DNA of 64,000 nt from Rosa chinensis (GCF_002994745.2 NC_037091.1:27844289-27908288), one strand, 5' to 3'; shown: positions 9,442 to 21,467, counted from the first letter of the stretch. Notes: a model not told the origin generated them from the sequence alone. Numbers and translations: made by a program.

Positions 9442-12274
9442 TGTAACGTCCCGAACCTAAATTTACCAGTTTACAAGTCTTTCGATGGGTAAACGACATT
9501 TACATTTACTTTTTGGCTCCGTTTCGACATTTTAGGGGGCCCTAAAAGTTGACTTTTTGTTCGGGTCAAAATTTGAGAAAATTTCCTTCATGAAAGTTGT
9601 AGAGGACGTTAAACCGAGCGCGTGCATATGTGGTACGTAAAAATCGGAGTTCGTATGCGAAAGTTATAAGCGAAATAAGAAAGTTACTGTTTATGGTAGA
9701 TTTATATAAATTTGAAAAGTTACTGTGGCCGGGTAACTTTTCTTTCTTTTCTCTCTCCTTCCCCCCGTGCTCTCTCAGTCTCTCTTCTGCAACTCTTCTG
9801 CAACTCTCTCTTTCTCTCTTCTGCAACCTCCTCTTTCACCACCTCTAGACCACCAAAAAGCGTCAAATCGGTGGCTACGGACTCGTCTTGACCTCCTCTT
9901 GGCCCCTACGGTGGTTGCTCACTGCGGCTTGGCCGGAAAACGACGTATTGGGTCCTTGAAGTTTACTGTAGCAGGTGACCGTTGACCCGAATTCCGGCCA
10001 CCTCCGGCGACAAAGCCAGGCTTTTTAGAAGCGTCTTGAGGCGTACTTGAAGCTCCCCAAATATCTTGAAGCGATTTGCAGCGTGGAGGAAGAAAGCATA
10101 ATTAGAAAATTTTACTCTACTTCGGTTTGCTTAATTGTTCGGCCACTTCAAGGTATTTTCTGACTTTGTCACAGTTGAGAAAGTTATTGGAAATGTTGAT
10201 ATGATGCTGTGGATGAAATTTGGTGGCCGGAGGAGGAGTTGGCCGCCGCATGAACAGTGTCATCGCATGAATAGTGCGATTGTGAATAGTGCGGTGTATG
10301 AACAGTGATTTATATTATGTTTTTTATTAGCTAGTTAAATCCTATAATTTTGGTAGAAGTTGAATATGTGAATTTGGTTGGAATTGGAGAAGTTTTTAAT
10401 TGATTATGAATTTTTGAAGTTTAGGGTTTCGATTATCGAATTACGAGAATCCGACCGTCGGATATCTCTCGGTTCTGTCTTGGAACCTTTAAATTAACGA
10501 ATTGGTATTAGTGGTATAATTTGGGTTGCATCCAAGGAGAAGTGGAGATGTAATTATGAGGAATTGATTTTAGGAATCGTATTAATTTGTCGAATAACTA
10601 TTCACGGAATATAATTGTGTACAGGGCGATGTACCGAGCTATTGCTCGACGAAGGAACTCGTATGCATGATCGCCTAAATAGTACTGTGAGTGGACATTT
10701 GTTTTTAAATTAATTCTGCATGCAGTATTATTATTATTTTCTTCCAAATGAGATTTAATTATGTTTTGAATATTTGAGATTTAGTTTATCGAGATTTATT
10801 TATGGATTACGAGATTAGTATTGAAATTCCTTCCCGATGGCTTTTAGTAGATTTTTTGAGATAGTCATTCATGAGTTATTGAGTTGGGAAATGATTTTCG
10901 GGAAGTGAATGATTCGGAAAAATATTATGAGAATTATTGTTTTCGAATATCAGTTTTTATGAAAATATACGAGTGCGAGGGATTTAGCAAATATTTGAGC
11001 ATGATTGATTTATCGAGATTTATTGGGTTTTGAATTCCGCACTTATCAGACTTGGGTTAGATGGAGTTTTCTTTCCGAAAGCAATTATTGAATTATAGAG
11101 CATGTGATTATGCTTTCGAGGATTTATTGAGATATCGAGGATTGAGTTAGTGAGTTATTACTGAGTTATGCTTTCGATGAATTAGTATTGATTTATTGAG
11201 GTAATATCAAGTTTCTTTCCGAAAGCAAGTGATTGAAAGAGATTATTTTCAGTTCTTGAGGAGGCTATTCAGTTTATTAAGGAGGCCAGTTTTGGCGCAT
11301 GCGTACAGTATCTAGTCGGCAGTCCCCTCTAGGTAATAGTTTGGTCGGCAGTCCCCTCCAGACTATATCCCGGTCGGCAGTCCCCTTCGGTGAGTCATCT
11401 AGTCGGCAGTCCCCTCCAGATGATAAGAGGTAGTTAGTCGGCAGTCCCGTCTACTACCTGTGGTTAGTCGGCAGTCCCGTCTACTACATGTGGCTAGTTG
11501 GCAGTCCCATCTATCCACCGCCTCCTATTCCGATTGGCAGTCCCTTCCGATGCGTCATCTGAGTGGCAGTCCCTCCTAGATGGCATGAGATGACTAGACA
11601 GCAGTCCTTTCTAGTCATCAAACGAGCCTCATGAAAAGGATGTTTTTATAAGGATTGAGGATGAGATTTTAAGAGATTTCAAGATATTCTTGTTACGTGA
11701 TGGAGATTTCAGTAAAGAAGATGATTAAGAGTGTTTTCAAGATTTGTACTGCATGCGAGATTTTAGAGAATAACTTGGGAAAGCATTAAGTTTTACTTAT
11801 TCATTTGAAATCACTAATTTTTCGTCCACTCACTCTAACGGATTTTAAATGTTTTCCCCTGGGCCCTTCGGTTTTAAATGCCCAGTTTGCAGGCCAGTTT
11901 AGCTTGAGGTCGAGCGTACTTGGGGTTGAGGCATAGCTGTCATAGCTTCCACATTATAAAAGCATCGGTCATTTATCTTGCTTTATATTCTCTTGTTCGC
12001 CTGTATATTAAATTGCTCTGATAACCTATGAGATTAATATTCTTAAATTCAGAATTGTTTATGAAATGAGATATGTGAGATGTTGTGATATAGGGAGCAG
12101 GGTGGCTCCAGGAGAATAAGGATGGATGATTTAGAAGTGTTGATGTTTTTCTACAGGTTTTGGGTTGTCCATTTTTAGGGGAAGTTCTGTCAAATTTTTG
12201 GTAGAATTTCTTTTAAAGTGGGCCCCGCAGGGCCTCTTCGGATTTCAGGGTGAAAACCGGGGCGGGTCCTGTCA
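9442..12274 (+). repeat. LARD 3' LTR
   Basis: Near-identical copy of 3263-6095 at offset 6179, ending CCTGTCA and followed by the TSD TACTT. Visible differences from the 5' LTR include a change in hairpin unit 8 (GGTTGGCAG to GATTGGCAG), which weakens an already weak stem, and one in the last 20 bp. Confidence 0.93.
11309..11619 (+). repeat. Hairpin array, 3' LTR copy
   Basis: Same ten units as 5130-5440 shifted by 6179, with all strong stems unchanged. See that entry for arms and loops. Confidence 0.85.
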
Positions 12275-13680
12275 TACTTTCAGTGATGAGTTTCATGAAG
12301 TGATTATGAATTATTCCGGTTGTGATTTTTGGATATTAATTTTGTTATGCCCGGATTCGAAACTTTGAATTATGTTGTTTTTCAACTAAGTATTTTCCAT
12401 GGTATTTTCCAAAATGAAATATTAGTTCATTATTGAACTTCCTTGCTTATTCATTATTGACCCGAGAATATTTTGGCATGTGGGACACGCCGTTGAGTTA
12501 TTGATCTTTCCTATTTATTTATCGACTTTCGATTTTGGCATTGGGAATGCCTTGATGATGATTTTAGAATTGGTTTTGTTTCGGTTTACGGGGATTACGA
12601 TTTATTATTATTTCTCGCCTTTCTGCTATTGATTTGGAGATATTTTTGGCGTGTGGGACACGTCGTTGGAAATTCTTTTACGAGAGATGGGGGAAGCCTT
12701 ATGTATTTTGGATTTACTGGATTTTCGGTTATGTTTCCCTGTGCCATACTGAGGGGTGATTTTATCATGCTAGCATTGATTTTTCCGCCTTTGTGGCGCG
12801 GTGATGGGATCACCGTAGCCCTCCGCCTTTGTGGCGCAGGTTACTGTCTCTGTGACAGTAATTCTGTAGCTCAGTATCCTATCGCTACACTTAGTGGCGT
12901 AAGGGTATATTACGGGAGTAATGGGAGTACTTTAGCCTGAGAGGCTCATTTGTATGGCTATCATCTTCCCCTACTTATACTATTTTTGACTAGCGGGGAC
13001 TAGTCTGAGTTTTCTTAACCAGCGGGGCTGGTCTTATATTTTCGAGTATTGAAATTTCAATCTTTTACTCTGTTGTTGTGGCTAGCGGGGCTAGTCGGTT
13101 TTCTGGAGTTCAACGTTTTTCGGATTACTTTCTTAAGTGTTTTATATATGTTGCATGCATCCGGATTTTTTTATATATCGAAAAATGTGGGAAAGTATGA
13201 AGTTTTATTTTGTTTTATTCATATTAAATTATTTATTTTTGTCCACTCACGCTAACGTGTTTTAAATTACTTTTCCCCTGGGCCCTTCGGTTTTCAAATG
13301 CCCAGTTTGCAAGCTAGGTTAATTGAGGTCGGGCATACATGGAGTCGAGGCATAGCCAACAGCATTGCTTCCGCGTACTCATTCTATTTCTGTGTTCTTT
13401 ACTACCTAATTGAATAGTATTGCTCTGATAACCTGTGAAATTAATCTTGTAATGTGGGTTGAGATTGTTATTTGTGAAATTGGAAGTTGATGTTATTTGG
13501 GGAGCAGGGTGGCTCCAGGAGAATAAGGATGGATGATTTAGAAGTGTAAATGTTTTCTACAGGTTTTGGGTAGTCCATTTTTAGGGGAAGTTCTGCCAAA
13601 TTTTTGGTAGAATTTCTTCTAAGGTGGGCCCCGCAGGGCCTTTTCGGATTTCGGGGTGAAATTCGGGGCGGGCCCTGTCA
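12275..13680 (+). repeat. Older LARD LTR, right segment
   Basis: TACTT (12275-12279) is the second TSD copy of the inserted LARD. The older LTR continues from 12280 to the terminal CCTGTCA at 13680. It shares its 3' end with the young LARD LTR: the TTTTAGGGGAAGTTCTG block, the GGGCCCCGC block, GTCCACTCAC (13241) and CTAAC (13252). Its middle is unrelated in sequence and carries GGG-loop and CGGGG-loop hairpins instead of the GGCAGTCCC array. Confidence 0.85.
12475..13096 (+). repeat. Hairpin array with GGG and CGGGG loops (older LARD LTR)
   Basis: Triloop GGG stems: GGCATGT/ACACGCC (12475-12491, one mismatch), GGCATT/AATGCC (12537-12551), GGCGTGT/ACACGTC (12648-12664, one G-T), GGTGAT/ATCACC (12800-12814). 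Other stems: TTACTGTC/GACAGTAA (12841-12861), ATTAC/GTAAT (12909-12922), AGCCT/AGGCT (12934-12946). Loop CGGGG or CGGGGA stems: GACTAG/CTAGTC (12988-13005), ACCAG/CTGGT (13018-13032), GGCTAG/CTAGTC (13080-13096). Loops repeat and stems differ with paired changes. Confidence 0.75.
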
Positions 13681-13682
13681 GT

Positions 13683-13695
13683 TGGTATCAGAGCA
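13683..13695 (+). other. Primer-binding site (initiator Met tRNA type)
   Basis: TGGTATCAGAGCA two bases after the older LTR end at 13680; exact plant consensus core. Confidence 0.85.
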
Positions 13696-13771
13696 TTAGG
13701 TTGTCAGATTCTGTAGGCTTGTTTCTATCCTGTTACCTTACATGCTTGATGTTACACAGTACCTCCCGAGT

Positions 13772-13838
13772 GATGGCCCGACTGCAGCGGTTCCCCATCG
13801 TTTACTCTTCAGTGCTGATGTATTCATTAAGTGTGTAA
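13772..13838 (+). promoter_or_regulatory. Leader hairpin and conserved uORF, older LARD copy
   Basis: GATGG (13772-13776) with CCATC (13795-13799), CCG with CGG, palindrome CTGCAG at 13782-13787. The overlapping 21-codon frame runs 13773-13838 and starts MARLQRFPIV. Position relative to the PBS is the same as in the young LARD. Confidence 0.5.
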
Positions 13839-14691
13839 GGTACATGTCTAGATGGTGTTCCTTTAGGTGCTATGCCTCTTGTATGCCGACCTCCTAGGGT
13901 TTTCGTTGCGTAGCGAATTGTTCGCATGTTTTGCACATTTTCCCTACTGATGGTAGAGTAAGACTACTCTACAATTTCGAGTTGTGCTACGAGGTGATTC
14001 GAGGAAATGTTGTGGTTATTTCTTCCTTGGTGCTAGTAAGTTTGTTGGGCAAGGGTTAAGGTGCGAGAATGGAGTTTGATTTCGTGTTTGAGTGATTGAG
14101 ACGAGCGACTATAGATTTGGATCGTCTCCAAATACCTAAAATCATAAGGGTTATTTGAAGTGGGACTAATAGTAATAGTGGTTTTGATTTGAACCGAGTT
14201 TCGGGAAATGTGTCACGTAGATGTGGTGGATGTTGCGAACATCATTTTGGAACGATACTTTGCAATTCACAAACAAAACAGGATTGGAAATTCCTCCATT
14301 TGGTCACCATGGGTTGTTGACCTGACCATGACTTGTGGACATATTGTGGTTCAAGTGAATTACCATGTGATACGGAGTTTGATTCGGATTCTGAAACGTG
14401 AAGTCATAGGGAGTGAATTGTAGTAAGTTCTTAATGGAGCAATTGATTGATGGAATGGTTGAGATTTTATAAGAGTAGTAAGTAGAGTAACTCTAAGGAC
14501 ATGGGTTTTCCCAGTTGACTCAGGAAGTATTTCAGGTCATAGTTTGACCGGAGTTCTAAGTCATATTTGGAGTAAAACTTCTTATGGGTTGAACTTGGAA
14601 ATTTGATCGTTGATAGGAGCATTTTAATGCGACATTTTAACTGTTATTTCCCTATATTTTTTGCGTTATTTCCTTAATAAAACTCTGTTTA

Positions 14692-14834
14692 GGAAAGTTT
14701 CCATTCTTCGAATGGGAAAGTTCCTAATTGTAGAAAGTTTATGTTTTGTAGTTTCTATTTTCCATTTTTAGAAAGTTTCCATTTTAGTTTAAGAAAGTTT
14801 CCATTTCTTATTTTAGAAAGCTTCTATTTTCAGG
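14692..14834 (+). repeat. Degenerate GAAAGTTTCCATT repeats in U3
   Basis: About six imperfect copies of GAAAGTTTCCATT spaced 15-30 bp. The same region is expanded in the - strand LTR at about 45040-45260. Confidence 0.6.
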
Positions 14835-15326
14835 TTTTTGGAATAAATAAGCAGAATTGAGTTCATAAATGGAACGAGAAGTTTCATGAAGATGACATGG
14901 CAAGGAGAGAATCAAGGAAGAGTATTTTTTTTAAAAAGGAAAATATATTTTCCTTGGGGATTAAATTTGCCATGTAATACTTAAGGAAAAACAAGGTGAC
15001 AACGTGGGAATTGAAGATGATTGATTGAGGATTTCAAGGAGAGATTTTCTTGGGAGACTTTTATGGAAAGAAATATTGTTGGAGGAATAATTTGGTGTGA
15101 TTGCCAACGTGAAAATCAGAAATAATCAAGGAGATGACGCCAAGAGAGATTCAAGGGAGATATTTATGGAAGGAAAATATGTGTGCACCAAGGAAAAGCT
15201 AAAAAGGCGTCTAGATTCATCCCTAAATTCCCTAAAGGAATGTTGGCCGAAATTCATGAAGAAAATCAGAATAATTTCAAGGAAATTCGGCAATTAAATA
15301 TTAGGGAGGTATTTTAGAGAATTATG

Positions 15327-15470
15327 ATTGGTTGGAACACATCACAAGGCTTACTTGGCATTCTATGATTGGTTGGACCACATCACAAGCTTACTTGGCG
15401 AATTATCATTGGTTGAAGCTATGTGGAAAATTCTGATTGCTTTGTGAACCCTAGCCATGATCCTATATAA
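15327..15470 (+). promoter_or_regulatory. Athila LTR promoter: tandem inverted CCAAT boxes and TATA
   Basis: ATTGG at 15327, 15368 and 15408 sits in imperfect direct repeats of about 41 bp (GATTGGTTGGA then CACATCACAAG). TATATAA is at 15464-15470. Copy number of the CCAAT unit differs between LTRs: three here and at 50220-50310 (- strand), two at 42400-42460 and about 44390. Confidence 0.6.
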
Positions 15471-16633
15471 AACTCCCCCTTTCTCAACGTCAAGGGCTCC
15501 TCTCCCATACAATTTACACTTTAGAAAAAAAATCAGAAAATCTTCTTAGCATAGCCGTGAGTTTCTCCATCCTCTAGTCATCTCCACGAGTTCAAGCAAG
15601 GCCGAGGGAGAAGAAGCATAGCCGTGAGCATCCATCATCCATCTCCAACCTTGAAGCTTGCTTTCGAGATTCAAGAGACCACCACATCAATCGTTCATCA
15701 CCATCTCCATCTCACGGTGTAATCCGATTCTCCTTTGTAACCTTTGCTTTGAATTTCGTTGGTTATGAACTAGTTGACATATGTGTTTGAACAAATATTA
15801 ATTTCTGAAATTTTTATGATTAATTGAGAATTTTCAGATTCATATTATTGTTCTTCGAGAGTTGCTTATGTGGGTTTGTTTAATTAAATTTGCGTTATAG
15901 ATAACTTTTGTATTTTAATCTTATGTGGTTGCAAACACTTAGGATTTCGATATAATTGGTGCTAGGTTTAAGAACATGAAATCGACTTTTCGTTTTGTGT
16001 AAACTTGAATCAAAGTAGTAAAGGTTTTGTGCAAAGACCGAATTTAATTAACGAGGATTGCAATTAGGTGGACTTTTCCACACTAAGTTGTACACTTGAG
16101 TTGATAGCCTTTCTCTATGTATAATGCGTTAAACATGACATGATTGACTAGCTTTCTAGGGTTTGATTGCATGTTTGATAGGATTAATCTAGGTGCTTTC
16201 GCTTAGGTTAAGTAGCATTGAAAAGTAAAAAATGGGAATTCATTTGCTTTCGAATGTTTCACATGATCAACTCCTTTCTCATGACTTAGATGAACAATAT
16301 TAGGGTTTGAATCGATTTTAATCATATGTTTCAGTTTTTGATCTTTGTTCTCTCATTCCATTTGTATTTTTATGTTTTTGCATTTTAATTGTTTTGTTAA
16401 CTTAGTTTTATTTTCGAAAAACCCAAAAACAAAATCCCCCCTTTTTCGTAAATAATGTTTATACTTGTGAATATCTTTGTGAATATTATACTTTGTTTTA
16501 ATTTTAATTGTTTAATTGTTTGACAATGACAGGTGTACCCTCAATCCCCGGAATAGAACGATCCCTACTTACTTTTACTACTAATGACATTTCAGGGTTA
16601 AATTATGCGCTTGCTTTTAGCTGCATCAATTTT

Positions 16634-16651
16634 TGGCGCCGTTGCCGGGGA
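16634..16651 (+). other. Primer-binding site (tRNA-Asp type)
   Basis: TGGCGCCGTTGCCGGGGA, five bases after the LTR end; the PBS class typical of Athila elements. Confidence 0.9.
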
Positions 16652-19430
16652 TTGAAAAATCACTTGTTAAATTGTGAATATTTGTTGTATATATTTTGTT
16701 CAAAACATAGATTAATTAATTTACTTAGGTTGTTTTTTATATTGTTGAATACGAGTTTTAATTGTAAGTTGTAAATTGAATGGAATAGGTGAAGTCGCGT
16801 TTGTTAATATTGGCCTAAACCCCTTATTGGTACCTAGTTCAGGTCTCTTAAGGTTGAGGGCGGCCTTTATTAACACTTGTTGAACTGTCTTCACACTTAG
16901 GACCTTTTTCATCTTAGTAAGTATAGCCTATGTGGAATGGTGTCTAGGAAGGGGACAACGTTCATGACAGGTTTTTGAATCCAGAAGTGCTTACAAATGG
17001 GCCTAAACCACTATGTGGGAGTAGCTCATGCCAAAATGGATTTTTCCTCTCGTGTTCGTCCTCCCCCACCTGGCCATTTCAGTAAGGTTGCCCAAAGGAT
17101 GTAAGAGGGACTTTGTGTCTAGACGACTATACTTGGGCCGCATGTCCAACTTGATTTACCGCTTGGAATTAGATTTGATATCAATAATATTTATGACAAA
17201 AGAAAATGTAACAAAATGTTGTGATACACTAAGCTAAAAAAAAACATTTGTGTAAATATTTTTCATGTTTTTTTTTTTACTCACTTGTGTACCTAACTTG
17301 TGTCGTATGTACAATGTACTTGTTAATTATTCTTGTATTTTGTAATTCATAGTTACTTGTTTATATATTTTGTAAATCTTTGTTAATTATAGTTACTAAC
17401 TTTTTAATTTCTATTCCGTCTGGCTGAAAGACGTCAAACTCAAGCGCTGCTTGGGAGGCAACCCAATTTAGAAGCAGCTGTGAAATAGTCAACAATACAG
17501 ATTTGCTTTCTCTTTCCCTATTTTCTTTTTTTTTTTTAATTTTTCTTCTTTGTTTTAATTTTCGTAAATATCTTCTATCTATGCTTATTTGTTTCATTGC
17601 ATGTTTATAATTGATTACATTGAGGACAATGCAATATTTAAGTGTGGGGGAAGGGATTTATAATTTTTTATTTTGAGTCATATATATTGGAAAATACAAA
17701 AAAATCAAAAAATGTCCAAAAAAAAAAAAATTGTTGCTTTTATTTATTGCGTCTTAGTCTTTTGTTTTTATTTTTGAGTCTTAGGATGCCCTTTCAACTG
17801 TCTAGGATGATTCTATATCTCTGAAATTTTGGCTAAAAGAGGATCACAATGTTGAGATGATTTTAACATGGTATTCTTTGGTTAATTGAGATATATGAAA
17901 AATGTGTGCATGAGTAGTGGATATGAATTTCGTAACCTTGGTACAGAATATGAGCATGTTAAGATGAGTTTTGATTCATAAAAGCCCATGTGAGATATTG
18001 AGCCCATGTCCCTTTTTCTTGGAGTGATAAATGAAAAATATATTCTTATTTTCTTGGTGATGTTTTGATGATCTCATTATTCTTTCATTTGATTGATTAC
18101 TTGCCATAGATTAAGTTTGATGGACTAGAGAATGCTAGAATTCACTCTTGTACTTGTTGAGACGTTTGTCAATATATGGCCCTGATTCTGGAAATAATAG
18201 AGGCACCCTAGGAATTATCACCATTGCCAAATAAGCCTGTGTCCCCATTTGTGCCCGTCGTGGGACTCCCCTAGTTTAACCCCTTTGAGCCTACATTAAG
18301 CCTTTTCTTTCATCACCCTTAAAATCCTTAACCCTGAACCTTAGTATAGCTACACTCCTACCCTTTGTTCTAAAAACTTAGTGGAGCTATCTTTTGGGAC
18401 TTTACTTGAGGATTTAGCGCAAGGATGAGGATTGAGAAGAGGTGAAAGTTCAAGTGTGAGGGTAGACTTGTCCATGAATAAGAAAAAATTGTGTGAAAGT
18501 TGTAAAAAAAAAGAATGAAAAAAAAAAAATGAAGAAAAGAAAAAAAAAATGTTTATGGATTTTAGTCCCCCATACTTGGTGAGTTTGGAGATTGTTTTGA
18601 ATTGAAGGCCCACTAATGAAAAATTTGGCCTTTGTCCAATTCACAAGAGTTCAAGAGAAGTTTAGAATGAAGGTTGGGCCCAACATGAAGACATTAGGCC
18701 CTTTTATTTTACCCCTAGGAAGGACATGACGTTTTGCTATGCCTTGGTGGATTTCTAGAAGTCTCTACATCTACATGAACTCTGCTAGGTTTTTATGACA
18801 CTTTGTTAAATTCCTTACCTTTCATTTCTTAAAACCTTGAGCCTTAGCCCCATTACAACCTTTGAGAGGACCTTCATGATCCTTTAGATGGGATAGCCTT
18901 TGATTTGTGGAGATGAGTTATAAGAGTTGAACCTATGGCTTGGGTCCATCAGTGCAAGTAGTTGATATCCTTCATGAGATCTTTTGAAAAAAAATAATAA
19001 TAATTATATTCACAAAGTGCTTTTCATTTCTTATATATGTGAGCTATTTGATTGCCTCAAAATATTTTCTCTCACATATAATTGAGTGATTATAAGCTTT
19101 TAAGCATTGCCTTGAATTCTGAGAGAAGAAAGAGTGGATATACCTTGTGAGGATATGAATCATACTTGTCTGAAACATGCTTAACATAACCCATCACCAT
19201 TGTTACAACCAAGTCCTACTTGTGTATGTGAAGATTATGTGTTTCAATTAACTCTCGAATGCTTAAACATTGATTCTTGGTTGAGTGCTAATCTTGGTGT
19301 TATGAAAGTAAGAGATTGCTGAGACAAAAAGTTGAAGGGCAATAGAGTCATTGTTTGTGTAGAGTCTTTAAATTTTCGTTGAGTCTTAGTTGAATCTTTG
19401 TGAGATTTTGCTAAGGGACTAGCAAAAGCT
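16652..19430 (+). other. Non-coding internal domain of the Athila derivative
   Basis: Leader-like sequence up to about 17170, then a junction, then 3' UTR-like sequence from about 17430 that matches the reverse complement of 45337-47540. No RT, integrase or gag motif is readable. An A-rich low-complexity tract lies at 18505-18550. The coding part was lost as one internal deletion near 17170-17430. Confidence 0.8.
17640..17656 (+). promoter_or_regulatory. Internal second polypurine tract
   Basis: AAGTGTGGGGGAAGGGA repeats the LTR-adjacent PPT word AAGTGTGGGGGA about 1.8 kb upstream of the 3' LTR. The same extra copy exists in the coding Athila on the - strand at 47317-47333. It could be a second plus-strand primer. 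Confidence 0.45.
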
Positions 19431-19445
19431 AAGTGTGGGGGAATT
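19431..19445 (+). promoter_or_regulatory. Polypurine tract of the Athila derivative
   Basis: AAGTGTGGGGGAATT directly before the 3' LTR start TGATAGGAGC. Confidence 0.8.
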
Positions 19446-21462
19446 TGATAGGAGCATTTTAATGCGACATTTTAACTGTTATTTCCCTATATTTTTTGCG
19501 TTATTTCCTTAATAAAACTCTGTTTAGGAAAGTTTCCATTCTTCGAATGGGAAAGTTCCTAATTGTAGAAAGTTTCTGTTTTGTAGTTTCTATTTTCCAT
19601 TTTTAGAAAGTTTCCATTTTAGTTTAAGAAAGTTTCCATTTCTTATTTTAGAAAGCTTCTATTTTCAGGTTTTTGGAATAAATAAGCAGAATTGAGTTCA
19701 TAAATGGAACGAGAAGTTTCATGAAGATGACATGGCAAGGAGAGAATCAAGGAAGAGTTTTTTAAAAAAAATAGAAAATATATTTTCCTTGGGGATTAAA
19801 TTTGCCATGTAATACTTAAGGAAAAACAAGGTGACAACGTGGGAATTGAAGATGATTGATTGAGGATTTCAAGGAGAGATTTTCTTGGGAGACTTTTATG
19901 GAAAGAAATATTGTTGGAGGAATAATTTGGTGTGATTGCCAACGTGAAAATCAGAAATAATCAAGGAGATGACGCCAAGAGAGATTCAAGGGAGATATTT
20001 ATGGAAGGAAAATATGTGTGCACCAAGGAAAAGCTAAAAAGGCGTCTAGATTCATCCCTAAATTCCCTAAAGGAATGTTGGCCGAAATTCATGAAGAAAA
20101 TCAGAATAATTTCAAGGAAATTCGGCAATTAAATATTAGGGAGGTATTTTAGAGAATTATGATTGGTTGGAACACATCACAAGGCTTACTTGGCATTCTA
20201 TGATTGGTTGGACCACATCACAAGCTTACTTGGCGAATTATCATTGGTTGAAGCTATGTGGAAAATTCTGATTGCTTTGTGAACCCTAGCCATGCTCCTA
20301 TATAAAACTCCCCCTTTCTCAACGTCAAGGGCTCCTCTCCCATACAATTTACACTTTAGAAAAAAAATCAGAAAATCTTCTTAGCATAGCCATGAGTTTC
20401 TCCATCCTCTAGTCATCTCCACGAGTTCAAGCAAGGCCAAGGGAGAAGAAGCATAGCCGTGAGCATCCATCATCCATCTCCAACCTTGAAGCTTGCATTC
20501 GAGATTCAAGAGACCACCACATCAATCGTTCATCACCATCTCCATCTCACGGTGTAATCCGATTCTCCTTTATAACCTTTGCTTTGAATTTCGTTGGTTA
20601 TGAACTAGTTGACATATGTGTTTGAACAAATATTAATTTCTGGAATTTTTATGATTAATTGAGAATTTTCAGATTCATATTATTGTTCTTCGAGAGTTGC
20701 TTATGTGGGTTTGTTTAATTAAATTTGCGTTATAGATAACTTTTGTATTTTAATCTTATGTGGTTGCAAACACTTAGGATTTCGATATAATTGGTGCTAG
20801 GTTTAAGAACATGAAAACGACTTTTCGTTTTGTGTAAACTTGAATCAAAGTAGTAAAGGTTTTGTGCAAAGACCGAATTTAATTAACGAGGATTGCAATT
20901 AGGTGGACTTTTCCATACTAAGTTGTACACTTGAGTTGATAGCCTTTCTCTATGTATAATGCGTTAAACATGACATGATTGACTAGCTTTCTAGGGTTTG
21001 ATTGCATGTTTGATAGGATTAATCTAGGTGTTTTCGCTTAGGTTAATTAGCATTGAAAAGTAAAAAATGGGAATTCATTTGCTTTCGAATGTTTCACATG
21101 ATCAACTCCTTTCTCATGACTTAGATGAACAATATTAGGGTTTGAATCGATTTTAATCATATGTTTCGGTTTTTGATCTTTGTTCTCTCATTCCATTTGT
21201 ATTTTTATGTTTTTGCATTTTAATTGTTTTGTTAACTTAGTTTTATTTTCGAAAAACCCAAAAACAAAATCCCCCTTTTTCGTAAATAATGTTTATACTT
21301 GTGAATATCTTTGTGAATATTATACTTTGTTTTAATTTTAATTGTTTAATTGTTTGACAATGACAGGTGTACCCTCAATCCCCGGAATAGAACGATCCCT
21401 ACTTACTTTTACTACTAATGACATTTCAGGGTTAAATTATGCGCTTGCTTTTAGCTGCATCA
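19446..21462 (+). repeat. Athila-type 3' LTR
   Basis: Copy of 14611-16628 at offset 4835, ending GCATCA and followed by the TSD ATCGT. Confidence 0.92.
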
Positions 21463-21467
21463 ATCGT

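Larger units (their letters stand above)
3263..12274 (+). mobile_element. Complete young LARD-type non-autonomous element
   Basis: Two 2833-bp LTRs (3263-6095 and 9442-12274) flank a 3346-bp internal domain. Both sides carry the 5-bp TSD TACTT (3258-3262 and 12275-12279), so the whole element entered the older LTR. It has a Met-type PBS, a gag-start remnant near 6285 (related to the ATGCCTCCTAGACGTCGG of the coding chromovirus at 29776), a PPT and no coding domain. Reading the two LTRs side by side I counted about seven substitutions, mostly transitions, so insertion was recent. Mobilisation must have used proteins supplied in trans. The leader and LTR ends resemble the Tekay-like chromovirus at 26918, a plausible kind of helper. 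Confidence 0.92.
13681..14610 (+). mobile_element. 5' internal part of the older LARD
   Basis: PBS, leader hairpin, uORF and a gag-start remnant (ATGCCTCTTGTATGCCG near 13872) are followed by non-coding sequence related to 6096 onward. It is cut at 14610 by the Athila derivative, whose TSD ATCGT is 14606-14610, and continues at 21468. Confidence 0.8.
14611..16628 (+). repeat. Athila-type 5' LTR
   Basis: TGATAGGAGCATTTT start and GCATCA end. Contains GAAAGTTTCC-type repeats, tandem CCAAT boxes and a TATA box in U3, and a leader region with AAGCTTG and CATC-rich sequence. Its 66-codon frame at 15097-15297 recurs in some copies but is broken at 42181 onward in another, so I do not treat it as a gene. 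Confidence 0.92.
14611..21462 (+). mobile_element. Complete non-autonomous Athila-type element
   Basis: LTRs 14611-16628 and 19446-21462 (about 2.02 kb, TGATAGGAGC to GCATCA) with TSD ATCGT on both sides (14606-14610 and 21463-21467). The PBS is tRNA-Asp type. The 2.8-kb internal domain has no gag or pol. It holds only the Athila 5' leader (to about 17170) and the 3' untranslated part (from about 17430), which match the coding Athila of this window on the other strand (35391-41184 and 45322-47574). It is therefore an internal-deletion derivative. I counted about 14 LTR differences by eye, so it is older than the LARD at 3263 but still young. Confidence 0.93.

Noticed and set aside
15097..15297. 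66-codon ORF repeated in several Athila LTRs (also 19932-20132 and 50338-50538)
   Set aside because: Shared because the LTRs are copies; broken in the solo LTR near 42181 and lies upstream of the TATA box. No domain recognised.
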